Of a stretch of 64,000 nt of DNA, positions 32,523-40,595 are shown one piece after another. This DNA comes from JAIXWP01 sp046309775 (GTDB taxonomy: Bacteria > Bacteroidota > Bacteroidia > Flavobacteriales_D > Sanyastnellaceae), in assembly GCA_046309775.1 (NCBI GenBank), contig JBKCOM010000187.1, positions 1-64,000 on the forward strand. Reading direction: 5' to 3'. How positions within the stretch are numbered: the stretch's first letter is position 1; each line of letters begins with the position of its first letter. The position numbers were made by a program, and so were the translations under genes. Below the pieces are notes generated by a model. That model was not told the origin of the DNA, did no database searches, and saw only the letters and a program-made list of their open reading frames with translations.

Positions 32523-33947
32523 ATGAGTTCAAAGCAAAGGACCCTGAAGTCCCCCGTCCATTTAAAGGGAGTCGGATTACACACCGGAGCTCCCGTAAAC
32601 CTGAGCATTTTGCCAGCTCCAGAGAATCATGGCTACAAATTCCAACGAATGGATTTGCCAGAGCAGCCAATCATCAAAGCTGATCCTGACTTAGTGGTAA
32701 GCACTCAAAGAGGCACTACCCTAGAGCAAAATGGAGCAAGGGTATACACTACAGAGCATGTCTTAGCCGCAATCTATGGATGTAAAGTTGACAATGCACT
32801 GGTACAAATTGACGGTCCGGAGATTCCAATCATGGATGGAAGTGCTTGGCCATTTGTTCAAGCTATCGAGGCAGTGGGCTATGAGGAGCAAGAAGCAGAA
32901 CGCCAATATTTAACTTTGACGGAAAACCTCACCTATGAAAATGAGGAAAAGGGAGTAGAAATGTTGGCTGTACCTACGGCTGGAGGAGAATTTAGACTTA
33001 CTGTAATGGTAGATTATAACTCGCCAATACTTGGTACGCAGCATGCGCACATGTACCAACTCAATCACTTTGTTGATGAAATAAGTCGTTGCAGAACCTT
33101 TGTTTTTCTCAGAGAACTTGAATTATTGGCCAAGAACGGCCTTATCAAGGGAGGAAGTCTGGATAATGCGATTGTGATGGTGGATCAACCATATAGTGAG
33201 GAGCAGATAAAAGACATTCTCAAATTGCTCGGGAAAGAAGATTTGGAGGTGAAGATTGAAGGTATTGGTGTTTTGAATACTGTAAAGCTCCAATATGAAA
33301 ATGAGCCAGCACGCCACAAACTCTTGGATATCGTGGGTGACTTGGCCTTGGTAGGTCGATTTATCAGAGGGCATATTCTTGCTGCAAGGCCGGGTCATTT
33401 TGGAAACACTGAGTTTGCAAAAATTCTCAAAGGCCTTATAAAGCAGCAACAAAATGCGGCCCCAGTTTTTGATTTGTATAAAAAACCACTTTACGATATC
33501 AATGACATCACCAAGATGTTGCCGCATCGCTATCCATTTTTATTGATAGACAAAATCATGGAAATGGATGAGACTTCGGTAATTGGAGTGAAAAACGTCA
33601 CCATGAATGAGCCTTTTTTCCAAGGCCACTTCCCCGGAAATCCAGTGATGCCCGGTGTATTGCAGGTGGAGGCGATGGCTCAAGTTGGAGGAATATTCGC
33701 TTTATCTCAAGTGAAAGATCCAGAAAACTACAGCACCTATTTCATGAAAATTGATGGTGTTAAGTTTAAGCAAAAAGTACTACCTGGAGACACCATCGTA
33801 TTTAGACTTTCATTAGAATCTCCTATTCGTAGAGGGTTGGTGAATATGAAAGGAATTGCCTACGTAAATGGCAAAGAAGTATGTGAAGCAATAATGTTGG
33901 CGCAGGTTGTAAGAGATCGCGTGCCTGCAGAAACCCCTGTTAACTGA
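32523..33947 (+). CDS. lpxC/fabZ: Bifunctional UDP-3-O-acyl-GlcNAc deacetylase / 3-hydroxyacyl-ACP dehydratase
   Basis: A 474-residue fusion. The N-terminal half (about 1-310) is LpxC, the zinc deacetylase that commits to lipid A synthesis: GVGLHTGAPVNLSI at the start, zinc His in TEHVLAAIYG, and HKLLDIVGDLAL with the other ligands. The C-terminal half (about 320-470) is FabZ, the fatty acid dehydratase: LPHRYPFLLIDK and GHFPGNPVMPGVLQVEAMAQ with the catalytic His and Glu. This fusion is a marker of Bacteroidota. It is followed after 5 nt by lpxA, so the lipid A genes form one operon; lpxD, often upstream in related genomes, is not here. Confidence 0.96.
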   Translation: MSSKQRTLKSPVHLKGVGLHTGAPVNLSILPAPENHGYKFQRMDLPEQPIIKADPDLVVSTQRGTTLEQNGARVYTTEHVLAAIYGCKVDNALVQIDGPEIPIMDGSAWPFVQAIEAVGYEEQEAERQYLTLTENLTYENEEKGVEMLAVPTAGGEFRLTVMVDYNSPILGTQHAHMYQLNHFVDEISRCRTFVFLRELELLAKNGLIKGGSLDNAIVMVDQPYSEEQIKDILKLLGKEDLEVKIEGIGVLNTVKLQYENEPARHKLLDIVGDLALVGRFIRGHILAARPGHFGNTEFAKILKGLIKQQQNAAPVFDLYKKPLYDINDITKMLPHRYPFLLIDKIMEMDETSVIGVKNVTMNEPFFQGHFPGNPVMPGVLQVEAMAQVGGIFALSQVKDPENYSTYFMKIDGVKFKQKVLPGDTIVFRLSLESPIRRGLVNMKGIAYVNGKEVCEAIMLAQVVRDRVPAETPVN

Positions 33948-33952
33948 AAAGC

Positions 33953-34732
33953 ATGAATAATCTAACAATCATTCATCCCGATGCTAAGATTGGCAACAAC
34001 GTAACGATTGGGCCATTCACAACTATAGAAGGGGATGTTGAAATTGGAGACGGTACTTGGATTGGACCAAATGTAACCATCATGGATGGTGCGCGCATTG
34101 GGCGAAATTGTAGGATCTTCCCTGGAGCGGTGATAAGCGCTGTGCCGCAAGATTTGAAGTATGAGGGTGAAAAAACTACCACCGAAATTGGAGATAATAC
34201 TACCATCAGAGAGTGTTGTACACTCAATAGAGGCACAAAGGATAAGTGGAAGACAAAGGTTGGTAGTAATTGCCTGCTCATGGCTTATGTGCATGTCGCG
34301 CATGACGCATTTATTGGCGATAATTGTATTATAGCCAACTCAGCGAATATCGCAGGGCACGTCGATATCGAAGACTGGGTGGTCATTGAGGGTGTAGTGG
34401 CAATTCAGCAATTCATTCGCGTCGGTCAACATTCATTTATTGCAGGCGGTTCTTTGGTCAGGAAAAATGTACCTCCATTTGTGAAAGCGGCAAGAGAGCC
34501 ACTAAGTTATGCTGGGGTAAATACAGTAGGTTTGAGAAGAAGGGGTTTTGCAAACGAGACCATCGCGCACGTGGAAGATGTGTATCGAATGATATATGTC
34601 CATAACAGCAATATGAGTCGCGCTCTGCACGCGGCAGAGATGGAATTGCCCAATACTCCTGAAAAGGAAACCATTCTCGAATTTATTCGTGAATCAGACA
34701 AAGGAATTATCAGAGGTCCGCAAGGGCTTTAA
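33953..34732 (+). CDS. lpxA: Acyl-ACP--UDP-N-acetylglucosamine O-acyltransferase LpxA
   Basis: A 259-residue left-handed beta-helix acyltransferase catalysing the first step of lipid A synthesis. Hexapeptide repeats fill residues about 5-190 (IHPDAKIGNNVTIGPF, IEGDVEIGDGTWIGPN). The catalytic His is in MAYVHVAHDAFIGDNCI, and the C-terminal helical part (RRRGFANETIAHVEDVYRMI) is typical. It follows lpxC/fabZ by 5 nt and precedes an ABC ATPase gene by 9 nt. Acyl-chain selectivity cannot be told by eye. Confidence 0.95.
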   Translation: MNNLTIIHPDAKIGNNVTIGPFTTIEGDVEIGDGTWIGPNVTIMDGARIGRNCRIFPGAVISAVPQDLKYEGEKTTTEIGDNTTIRECCTLNRGTKDKWKTKVGSNCLLMAYVHVAHDAFIGDNCIIANSANIAGHVDIEDWVVIEGVVAIQQFIRVGQHSFIAGGSLVRKNVPPFVKAAREPLSYAGVNTVGLRRRGFANETIAHVEDVYRMIYVHNSNMSRALHAAEMELPNTPEKETILEFIRESDKGIIRGPQGL

Positions 34733-34741
34733 TCTATTCAG

Positions 34742-35380
34742 GTGAATATTTCTTTAAAGAATATTGGTAAGAGATTTCAGAAAGAGTGGGTCTTTCAGAA
34801 TATCAATATGTCTTTTGAAAAAAACGACAAAGTAGCCATTCTAGGAGGAAATGGTAGCGGCAAGTCCACACTTCTACAAATCATTAGCGGATACCTCACG
34901 CCATCTGAAGGTAGCGTGAGCTGGACCAACAGACAAAAACAAGTTGGAGTGGCGGAGGTCTTTCGCAGTGTAAGTCTCGCCACACCTTATATGTCTTTGT
35001 ATGATGAGTTCACCTTAGAGGAAAACTATAACTTTTTCATTTCCTTTAAACCGCTTTTGGGTGTGCAAACGGCGTCCGAGTTTGCCACGGAAATAGAACT
35101 CTCAAAGGTTTTAAAAAAACCACTCAAAGAATTCAGCAGTGGGATGCGCCAGCGTGTAAAACTAGGTTTGGCAATTATGGCCGACACTGATTTTTTACTT
35201 CTCGATGAGCCATCGTCGCATTTGGATTCAAACGCTATAGACTGGTACAATCAATTGGTGCTGAAATATGCGCAGGATAGAATCGTATTTGTTGCATCGA
35301 ATAAAGAAGAATCTGAAATTCCATTTTGCAATAAAAGGATTGAAATTGTCGATTTTAAGCCATCTGGTGTCCAGGTCTGA
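34742..35380 (+). CDS. ABC transporter ATP-binding protein
   Basis: A 212-residue ABC ATPase with Walker A LGGNGSGKSTLLQI, signature FSSGMRQRVKLGLA, Walker B FLLLDEPSSHLD and a late switch position filled by ASNKEESE rather than a clear His. The start is GTG. No permease gene lies next to it. It is short and resembles the CcmA-type or single-domain ATPases of heme/exporter systems, but no firm assignment is possible. It lies 9 nt after lpxA and probably belongs to the lipid A operon. Its last 26 nt overlap the convergent DUF4301 gene. Confidence 0.88.
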   Translation: MNISLKNIGKRFQKEWVFQNINMSFEKNDKVAILGGNGSGKSTLLQIISGYLTPSEGSVSWTNRQKQVGVAEVFRSVSLATPYMSLYDEFTLEENYNFFISFKPLLGVQTASEFATEIELSKVLKKPLKEFSSGMRQRVKLGLAIMADTDFLLLDEPSSHLDSNAIDWYNQLVLKYAQDRIVFVASNKEESEIPFCNKRIEIVDFKPSGVQV

Positions 35381-36848
35381 GTAAATCATTTACCGTTTTT
35401 ACCGGATTAAATGTACTTATAGGAACCTCGATAAATACAGTGTTCCATAATGCCATCGAACCATTCCAAAGTCCTGGTAATTCTAGTGCTTTGATTACAT
35501 TTCCATCAATAAATTTATCACTAATGAATCCAGTGCTGTGATCGATAAAATCGTTGAGATTATATTTTTTCCCAAATCTATTTTTAATTGTACAAACGAT
35601 ATCCACTGGATTAAAATGTGTAGAGCTTGAGAGAATCTTCATTTGTTGAAGATGATGATGATCTACTTGTGATTTTTCTACTATTTGTTTAGAAACAAAA
35701 CCATCTGACATCTTTACCCAAAATGGTCCACCACCTGGTTCTCCCTCATTCTTGACCATGCCACAAACTCTCATTGGTCTATCCAGTTGCAGTTTGATAA
35801 AATTTATTACACCAGCATGATCTGGAAGAAATGGTAATGTTGGTTGAAACCAAGTTTTTATGAAGAGAAGAGCTTCTTCTACAACCGAATGTTCATTCTG
35901 TTCGAGACGCTCTAAAAAAGAATCAGCTTGGCTTTTTAATTCTAGGAGAATACCCGCCAGCACTTTTTTATAAAAAATAGATTCATGCTTTTGGTCTTCT
36001 GTGGTCACATTATCTATGTTTTTTATAAAAATAATGTCCTCGTCTAATGCTTGTAAATTATGGATGAGAGCGCCATGACCTGCGGGCCTGAAAAGGATGT
36101 GACCATTTTTATCTCTTACAGGATGATTATTTCGATCAATAGCAGGAGTATCGGTGTTGCTTTTTTGAATGCTATGCGTCAGTATGAATTTTTCATAAGG
36201 AAATGTTGCAGTCTTTTCTTCTAAAAACTGCATTACAAGATCGATTTGATGAGGTGCCAGTGTGAAATGAATCCTACATGTACCGTCTGATTCTCTTCCG
36301 TAATCGACGGCTTCGTGCATGTGTTCTTCGAATGCAGTTCTTATCACACCACTTTTATATCGATGAAAGGGTACGAGTCCCTTTGGAAACTTTGCAAAAT
36401 CAAGACCGGGACTATAAAGAATAAACTCAAATATTTTATCCCATTGATTTTCCGTTACTAAGTTTTCTAACTCAAGGCCATGCTGCTTGAGTTTGTCTTT
36501 TAAGAGGTCGTAAAAAGGAAATAGATCAAAGTTGAGCACGAATTCTTCCACCAAATCAGTCACTTTTATTGGGTCATACTGAAAGAGGTGATTGAACATT
36601 CGAGTGGCTGCTCCAGAGGCAGGTACGAATTTGATCATGCTCTTCGAACGACTTGTTGCATTGAATTTTTCGGAGTAATCTAGTGCTTGTGTTGGCTGCA
36701 GTTGAATGATTCCGTCATTAGGTGTACAAGGGCGCTCAAGCTCAATGGTTGAGGTTTGCTGTGTGAATCTATATATTACATTAATAAGCTCGGCAGGGCT
36801 CATTTCCCTGGCGGCGAGGTCTTTTTCATCGGTTGCAGAAAATTGCAT
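35355..36848 (-). CDS. DUF4301 family protein
   Basis: A 497-residue protein of the Bacteroidota DUF4301 family, recognised by MIKFVPASGAATRMFNHLFQ, RPAGHGALIHNLQAL and VKNEGEPGGGPFWVK. These Gly-rich and Arg/Lys segments resemble nucleotidyltransferase or sugar-phosphate uridylyltransferase sites, so a nucleotide-sugar role is a fair guess, but no activity is known to me. No signal peptide. I chose the ATG at 36848; the frame also offers a TTG 15 nt upstream. The 3' end overlaps the ABC ATPase gene. It lies alone on its strand. Confidence 0.87.
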   Translation of the reverse strand: MQFSATDEKDLAAREMSPAELINVIYRFTQQTSTIELERPCTPNDGIIQLQPTQALDYSEKFNATSRSKSMIKFVPASGAATRMFNHLFQYDPIKVTDLVEEFVLNFDLFPFYDLLKDKLKQHGLELENLVTENQWDKIFEFILYSPGLDFAKFPKGLVPFHRYKSGVIRTAFEEHMHEAVDYGRESDGTCRIHFTLAPHQIDLVMQFLEEKTATFPYEKFILTHSIQKSNTDTPAIDRNNHPVRDKNGHILFRPAGHGALIHNLQALDEDIIFIKNIDNVTTEDQKHESIFYKKVLAGILLELKSQADSFLERLEQNEHSVVEEALLFIKTWFQPTLPFLPDHAGVINFIKLQLDRPMRVCGMVKNEGEPGGGPFWVKMSDGFVSKQIVEKSQVDHHHLQQMKILSSSTHFNPVDIVCTIKNRFGKKYNLNDFIDHSTGFISDKFIDGNVIKALELPGLWNGSMALWNTVFIEVPISTFNPVKTVNDLLRPGHQMA

Positions 36849-36935
36849 AGTAGGTTTAATCAAGAAGGGTAATGGAGCATTGCCAAGACTCCTTGTTAGT
36901 GCTGGCGCAAGTTAAGAATTCTATTTAGAAATAAT

Positions 36936-36980
36936 AGAAAAACCGCTCTCCTCAGAACCAAGTTCCTACCGAGAGCGGCC
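36936..36980 (-). terminator. Terminator of the HPt gene
   Basis: On the minus strand the stem CCGCTCTC / GAGAGCGG encloses a loop of about 20 nt and is followed by TTTTTC. It lies about 30 nt after the HPt stop codon. Confidence 0.75.
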
Positions 36981-37009
36981 CTCCACCCTATATCGTTTAT
37001 TGATGCACG

Positions 37010-37375
37010 CTATGATGCGCGCTGCAATTGCTCTTTTAGCTGGTAATAGACGATTTCACAATTCGCCTTAACGCGATAGACCAGCGTTGGTAACTCTTCT
37101 AGATTCCTTAGATGTTTACTGTCGTTTTCGATTTGCAAAATATCGGTTTCCATATCCTTGATACCAAGCATCGAAATCGAACTTTTTGCTTTGTGAGCCA
37201 GAGGATGCAGTGAAAGCGGCTCATTCTTCTTCACACATTCTTCCATCTCTTTTATATACTCAGGAACTTGCTGTAAGAAGAGATGGATGATATTGTTGAT
37301 CATCTCCCTATTCCCTTGGAATACCTGATTCAGGTACGAGAGATCAAATCTCTGCGTATTCGTATTTGTGTTCAT
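37010..37375 (-). CDS. Histidine phosphotransfer (HPt) protein
   Basis: A 121-residue single-domain HPt protein. The phospho-accepting site is His61 in LHPLAHKAKSSISMLG, matching the AHxxKxxxxxxG pattern, within a predicted four-helix bundle (INNIIHLFLQQVPEYIKEME before, LVYRVKANCEIVYYQLKEQL after). It should pass phosphate between receiver domains in a phosphorelay. No receiver or kinase gene is adjacent; the only histidine kinase in the window (46268-47209) is a plain one-step type, so the partner must be elsewhere. It has its own terminator. Confidence 0.88.
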   Translation of the reverse strand: MNTNTNTQRFDLSYLNQVFQGNREMINNIIHLFLQQVPEYIKEMEECVKKNEPLSLHPLAHKAKSSISMLGIKDMETDILQIENDSKHLRNLEELPTLVYRVKANCEIVYYQLKEQLQRAS

Positions 37376-37452
37376 GTTGTTAGGTTAGTCTCTCCCTATT
37401 ACTAGAGGTCTTCCTAAAAGGTTTCATTTTTTTTAAAAAAAAATTCATTGCG

Positions 37453-37460
37453 TACCTTTG
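37453..37460 (+). promoter_or_regulatory. Putative promoter box of galE
   Basis: TACCTTTG, an exact TAnnTTTG element, lies 24 nt before the galE ATG at 37485. Confidence 0.55.
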
Positions 37461-37484
37461 TTGAAATTCTTACCTCTATATACT

Positions 37485-38498
37485 ATGAAAGTACTGGTCA
37501 CAGGAGGAACAGGATTTATCGGTTCGCATACTGTTGTGGAACTGATGAATTCAGGTTTTACTCCCGTTATCCTAGATAATTTTGATAACTCTAATGAACA
37601 GGTACTTTCGGGCTTGCGCAATATTCTAGGTATTGATCCTATTTTTTATCACGGGGATTGCAATAACCCTCAAACGCTTAATAATCTCTTTAGTAAGGAG
37701 AAGATTGAAGCTGTAATTCATTTTGCGGCTTATAAGGCTGTTGGCGAATCCGTTGAAAATCCTCTTTCTTATTACAGCAATAATATCGTTTCACTCATTC
37801 GCCTATTAGAGGCAATGAGAGATTTTAGTGTTAAAAAACTGGTCTTCTCGAGTTCTTGCACTGTCTATGGTCAGCCCAATTCCAATCCAGTGGATGAATT
37901 ATCACATGATAAAAATGCAGCTTCTCCTTATGGTTATACGAAGGTCGTTTGTGAGCAATTGCTCCGCGACTATGAGAAATCGGGAGTAGACTTTCAGGCA
38001 GTAATGCTTCGTTATTTCAATCCAGTGGGTGCGCACCCTAGTGCTTTTATTGGTGAGCTTCCTAATGGAGTTCCCAATAATCTTGTTCCATTTATAATGC
38101 AAACTGCTGCGGGAATTCGTGAGCGACTAGTCATTCACGGGAATGATTACAACACTTCAGATGGAACGTGTATTAGAGACTTTATTCATGTGGTCGATCT
38201 GGCTAAAGCGCACGTAACTGCTTTAACTTATATCCAAAAGAATGATATTAGGCTTGATGTCTTCAACTTGGGACAAGGAATGGGCAATTCTGTACTAGAG
38301 ATGGTAAATGCATTCCAAGAGGTTTCTGGCAAAAGCCTCAATTTTGAAATCGGTCCACGCCGTGCGGGAGATGTCGAACAAATTTGGGCTGACGTTTCGA
38401 AAGCCGAACGTTTGCTCGGTTGGAAGACGGAATTGACTATTAAAGATGCACTTAGAGATGCTTGGAATTGGCAGAAAGCCTTGGATAAGAATGTCTAA
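37485..38498 (+). CDS. galE: UDP-glucose 4-epimerase GalE
   Basis: A 337-residue extended SDR enzyme interconverting UDP-glucose and UDP-galactose. The NAD-binding motif is VTGGTGFIGSHTVVEL, catalytic Ser/Thr lies in FSSSCTVYGQP, and the YxxxK pair in SPYGYTKVVCEQ. The segment LRYFNPVGAHPS and GTCIRDFIHVVDLAKAH are GalE signatures. The ATG at 37485 is chosen because the Rossmann strand begins there and a good promoter box lies before it. Its stop codon overlaps the stop of the convergent membrane-protein gene (CTAA). Role: sugar nucleotides for surface polysaccharide or galactose use. Confidence 0.95.
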   Translation: MKVLVTGGTGFIGSHTVVELMNSGFTPVILDNFDNSNEQVLSGLRNILGIDPIFYHGDCNNPQTLNNLFSKEKIEAVIHFAAYKAVGESVENPLSYYSNNIVSLIRLLEAMRDFSVKKLVFSSSCTVYGQPNSNPVDELSHDKNAASPYGYTKVVCEQLLRDYEKSGVDFQAVMLRYFNPVGAHPSAFIGELPNGVPNNLVPFIMQTAAGIRERLVIHGNDYNTSDGTCIRDFIHVVDLAKAHVTALTYIQKNDIRLDVFNLGQGMGNSVLEMVNAFQEVSGKSLNFEIGPRRAGDVEQIWADVSKAERLLGWKTELTIKDALRDAWNWQKALDKNV

Positions 38499-39112
38499 AA
38501 CATCAGTTTTTCACTGATAATGATATAATTCATCACTGCTCCAAGGCAAAATCCAGCATAAGCTTGGCCATGCGTATGGGCGTCTAGTTTTACTCTTGAA
38601 TACGCCGTTAGACCAGCAGCTAGAGCCGAGGCCATAAGAAAAACCTGTATATCAGATTTGTGCAAGGCATTGAGGGCTAAGATGGTTCCAAATACTCCTC
38701 CTTGAGCCAAAAGATGCACGGATATCTTCCAAAACATATTAATGGTGAGGGATGCAATCAAAGAGAAGATAATGCTTACAAAAAAGCTAAACACTTCAGG
38801 CGGCAGGATTGGACCTTTCCAACGCAACATAAAGTAAGAGAGAATATAATAGAATATTACGAGCATATAAGGCCCGAATCGTTCCTTACGATCGCGCAAT
38901 TCTATGCTGCTGAGCATTCCATATTTTATCATAATCAACATGCTCAACGCAGGCGCTATGATGTTGATGACGAGCAGTAGTATTACAAAATTATCTGCTT
39001 GGGTTGGCGCAATGTAGTAGGGATCGAGCCATCTCACCAAAATATAAATAATGAGTGGCATCCACAATGGATGAAAAATAAGGGATAGTACTTTGGCGAA
39101 TTTTTCGGTCAT
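38495..39112 (-). CDS. Polytopic membrane protein, PAP2-superfamily-like
   Basis: A 205-residue protein with about six TM helices (LWMPLIIYILVRWL, FVILLLVINIIAPALSMLIM, MLVIFYYILSYFML, FSFFVSIIFSLIASL, and others) and a late GLTAYSRVKLDAHTHGQAYAG segment that resembles the SRx5Hx3D motif of PAP2 phosphatases in degraded form. Bacteroidota genomes often carry such a gene directly after rpoN, as here: the start overlaps the rpoN stop as ATGA. The first two PAP2 motifs are not visible, so catalytic activity is doubtful. Confidence 0.82.
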   Translation of the reverse strand: MTEKFAKVLSLIFHPLWMPLIIYILVRWLDPYYIAPTQADNFVILLLVINIIAPALSMLIMIKYGMLSSIELRDRKERFGPYMLVIFYYILSYFMLRWKGPILPPEVFSFFVSIIFSLIASLTINMFWKISVHLLAQGGVFGTILALNALHKSDIQVFLMASALAAGLTAYSRVKLDAHTHGQAYAGFCLGAVMNYIIISEKLMF

Positions 39113-40569
39113 AATTCTTTACGCAAACGAGCCACAGGTATACCCAATTGCTCACGATACTTGGCTACGGTTCTACGTGCAATGTTATAACCTTTTTCGT
39201 TTAGAAGCTTACCTAATTTTTCGTCAGTCAACGGCTTTCGCTTGCTCTCAGCTTCAATTGCATCTTTCAAAATCTTCTTTACCTCACGCGATGACACTTC
39301 TTCTCCTTCATCCGTAGACAAACTCTCGCTAAAGAAAAACTTTAATAGATAAGTTCCATAAGGCGTTTGAACATATTTGCTATTTGCGACGCGACTAATA
39401 GTGCTTATATCCATCATCACCATATCGGCAATATCCTTTAAAATCATCGGCTTGAGCTTTGTCTCATCGCCGCTCAAGAAAAATTCGCGTTGATAATTTA
39501 CAATGGCTTGCATGCAGAATAGCAGGGTTTCGTTGCGTTGATTGATCGCATCAATAAACCATTTGGCGCTATCTATTTTCTGCTTTACAAAGAGCATCGC
39601 TTCCTTCTCTTTCGCATCCTTCGTTTTCGAATGCGAGTAGTGCTGAAGCATTTCTTTATATTCTCTACTAATTTTTAAATCGGGTGCGTTGCGGCCATGC
39701 AAAGTCAATTTCAACTCGTCATCTTCAACTACTAAAAGAAAATCTGGTGTAATGTGTTGCACCGCACCCTTTGTCTCAATCATGCTATTACCAGGCTTCG
39801 GATTGAGGTGCAAAATGAAATCAATAGCCGGTTTCAATTCCTCTTCGGTGAGATCGAGTTTTTTTGCAATTTTCTCGTAGTGCTTTTTGGTAAACTCGTC
39901 AAAATATTTGGAGATTACAACATGAGCTAAATCGGTATCCTCGTCTGGGTTTTCTGCACGCTTTATTTGTAGCATTAAACACTCTTGCAAATCACGAGCT
40001 CCGACGCCTGCTGGATCTAGGTCCTGGATGATTTCAAGCACTGCTTGCAGCTCTCTCAAATCTGTTGAAATATTTGCTGTAAAGGCCAAATCATTTACGA
40101 TCGAAACGAGCTCACGTCTCAAATACCCAGCGTCGTCAAGGTTTCCGATGAGATACTCGGCAATGAGCATTTCGCGTTCATCCAAATCGCGCAAGCCAAG
40201 TTGGGAAAAAAGTAAATCCTGAAAACTGCGTCCAGCACCTAGTGGGCTTTCTCGCTCCTCATCATCGGCCGAGTGATTATTCGAATATAACTTGTATTCT
40301 GGAATGTAATCTTCATCCAAATAATCCGAGATGTCGAAATCTTCGTTGTTGTCCTTCTCTTCCTGACTGTCATTTTCCGCCTCTTCAGAATTAGAACTTT
40401 CATCTTGAGGCTCCTCTTCGCGACCTTCTTCCAACGCAGGATTAATCTCCATTTCTTCTTTGATGCGCTGTTCCAATTCCATAGTCGGAATCTGCAACAT
40501 CTTCATCAACTGAATTTGCTGAGGAGAAAGCTTCTGCTGTAATTTTTGTTGTAAGGTCTGTTTCAACAT
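39109..40569 (-). CDS. rpoN: RNA polymerase sigma-54 factor RpoN
   Basis: A 486-residue sigma-54 factor, which directs transcription from -24/-12 promoters with the help of AAA+ activators. Region I is Gln/Leu-rich (LKQTLQQKLQQKLSPQQIQL), region II is acidic and rich in Asp/Glu/Ser (about 55-110), the core-binding domain follows, and the C-terminal RpoN box is ARRTVAKYRE with the preceding HTH DISTISRVANSKYVQTPYG. Length and order are normal. The ATG has a TATCTTTG box 7 nt upstream. No sigma-54 activator gene is in the window. Confidence 0.95.
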   Translation of the reverse strand: MLKQTLQQKLQQKLSPQQIQLMKMLQIPTMELEQRIKEEMEINPALEEGREEEPQDESSNSEEAENDSQEEKDNNEDFDISDYLDEDYIPEYKLYSNNHSADDEERESPLGAGRSFQDLLFSQLGLRDLDEREMLIAEYLIGNLDDAGYLRRELVSIVNDLAFTANISTDLRELQAVLEIIQDLDPAGVGARDLQECLMLQIKRAENPDEDTDLAHVVISKYFDEFTKKHYEKIAKKLDLTEEELKPAIDFILHLNPKPGNSMIETKGAVQHITPDFLLVVEDDELKLTLHGRNAPDLKISREYKEMLQHYSHSKTKDAKEKEAMLFVKQKIDSAKWFIDAINQRNETLLFCMQAIVNYQREFFLSGDETKLKPMILKDIADMVMMDISTISRVANSKYVQTPYGTYLLKFFFSESLSTDEGEEVSSREVKKILKDAIEAESKRKPLTDEKLGKLLNEKGYNIARRTVAKYREQLGIPVARLRKEL

Positions 40570-40576
40570 ATCCTAA

Positions 40577-40584
40577 CAAAGATA
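40577..40584 (-). promoter_or_regulatory. Putative promoter box 7 nt before rpoN
   Basis: The minus strand reads TATCTTTG, an exact TAnnTTTG element, ending 7 nt before the rpoN ATG at 40569. Confidence 0.5.
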
Positions 40585-40595
40585 ATGGTTAAAGA

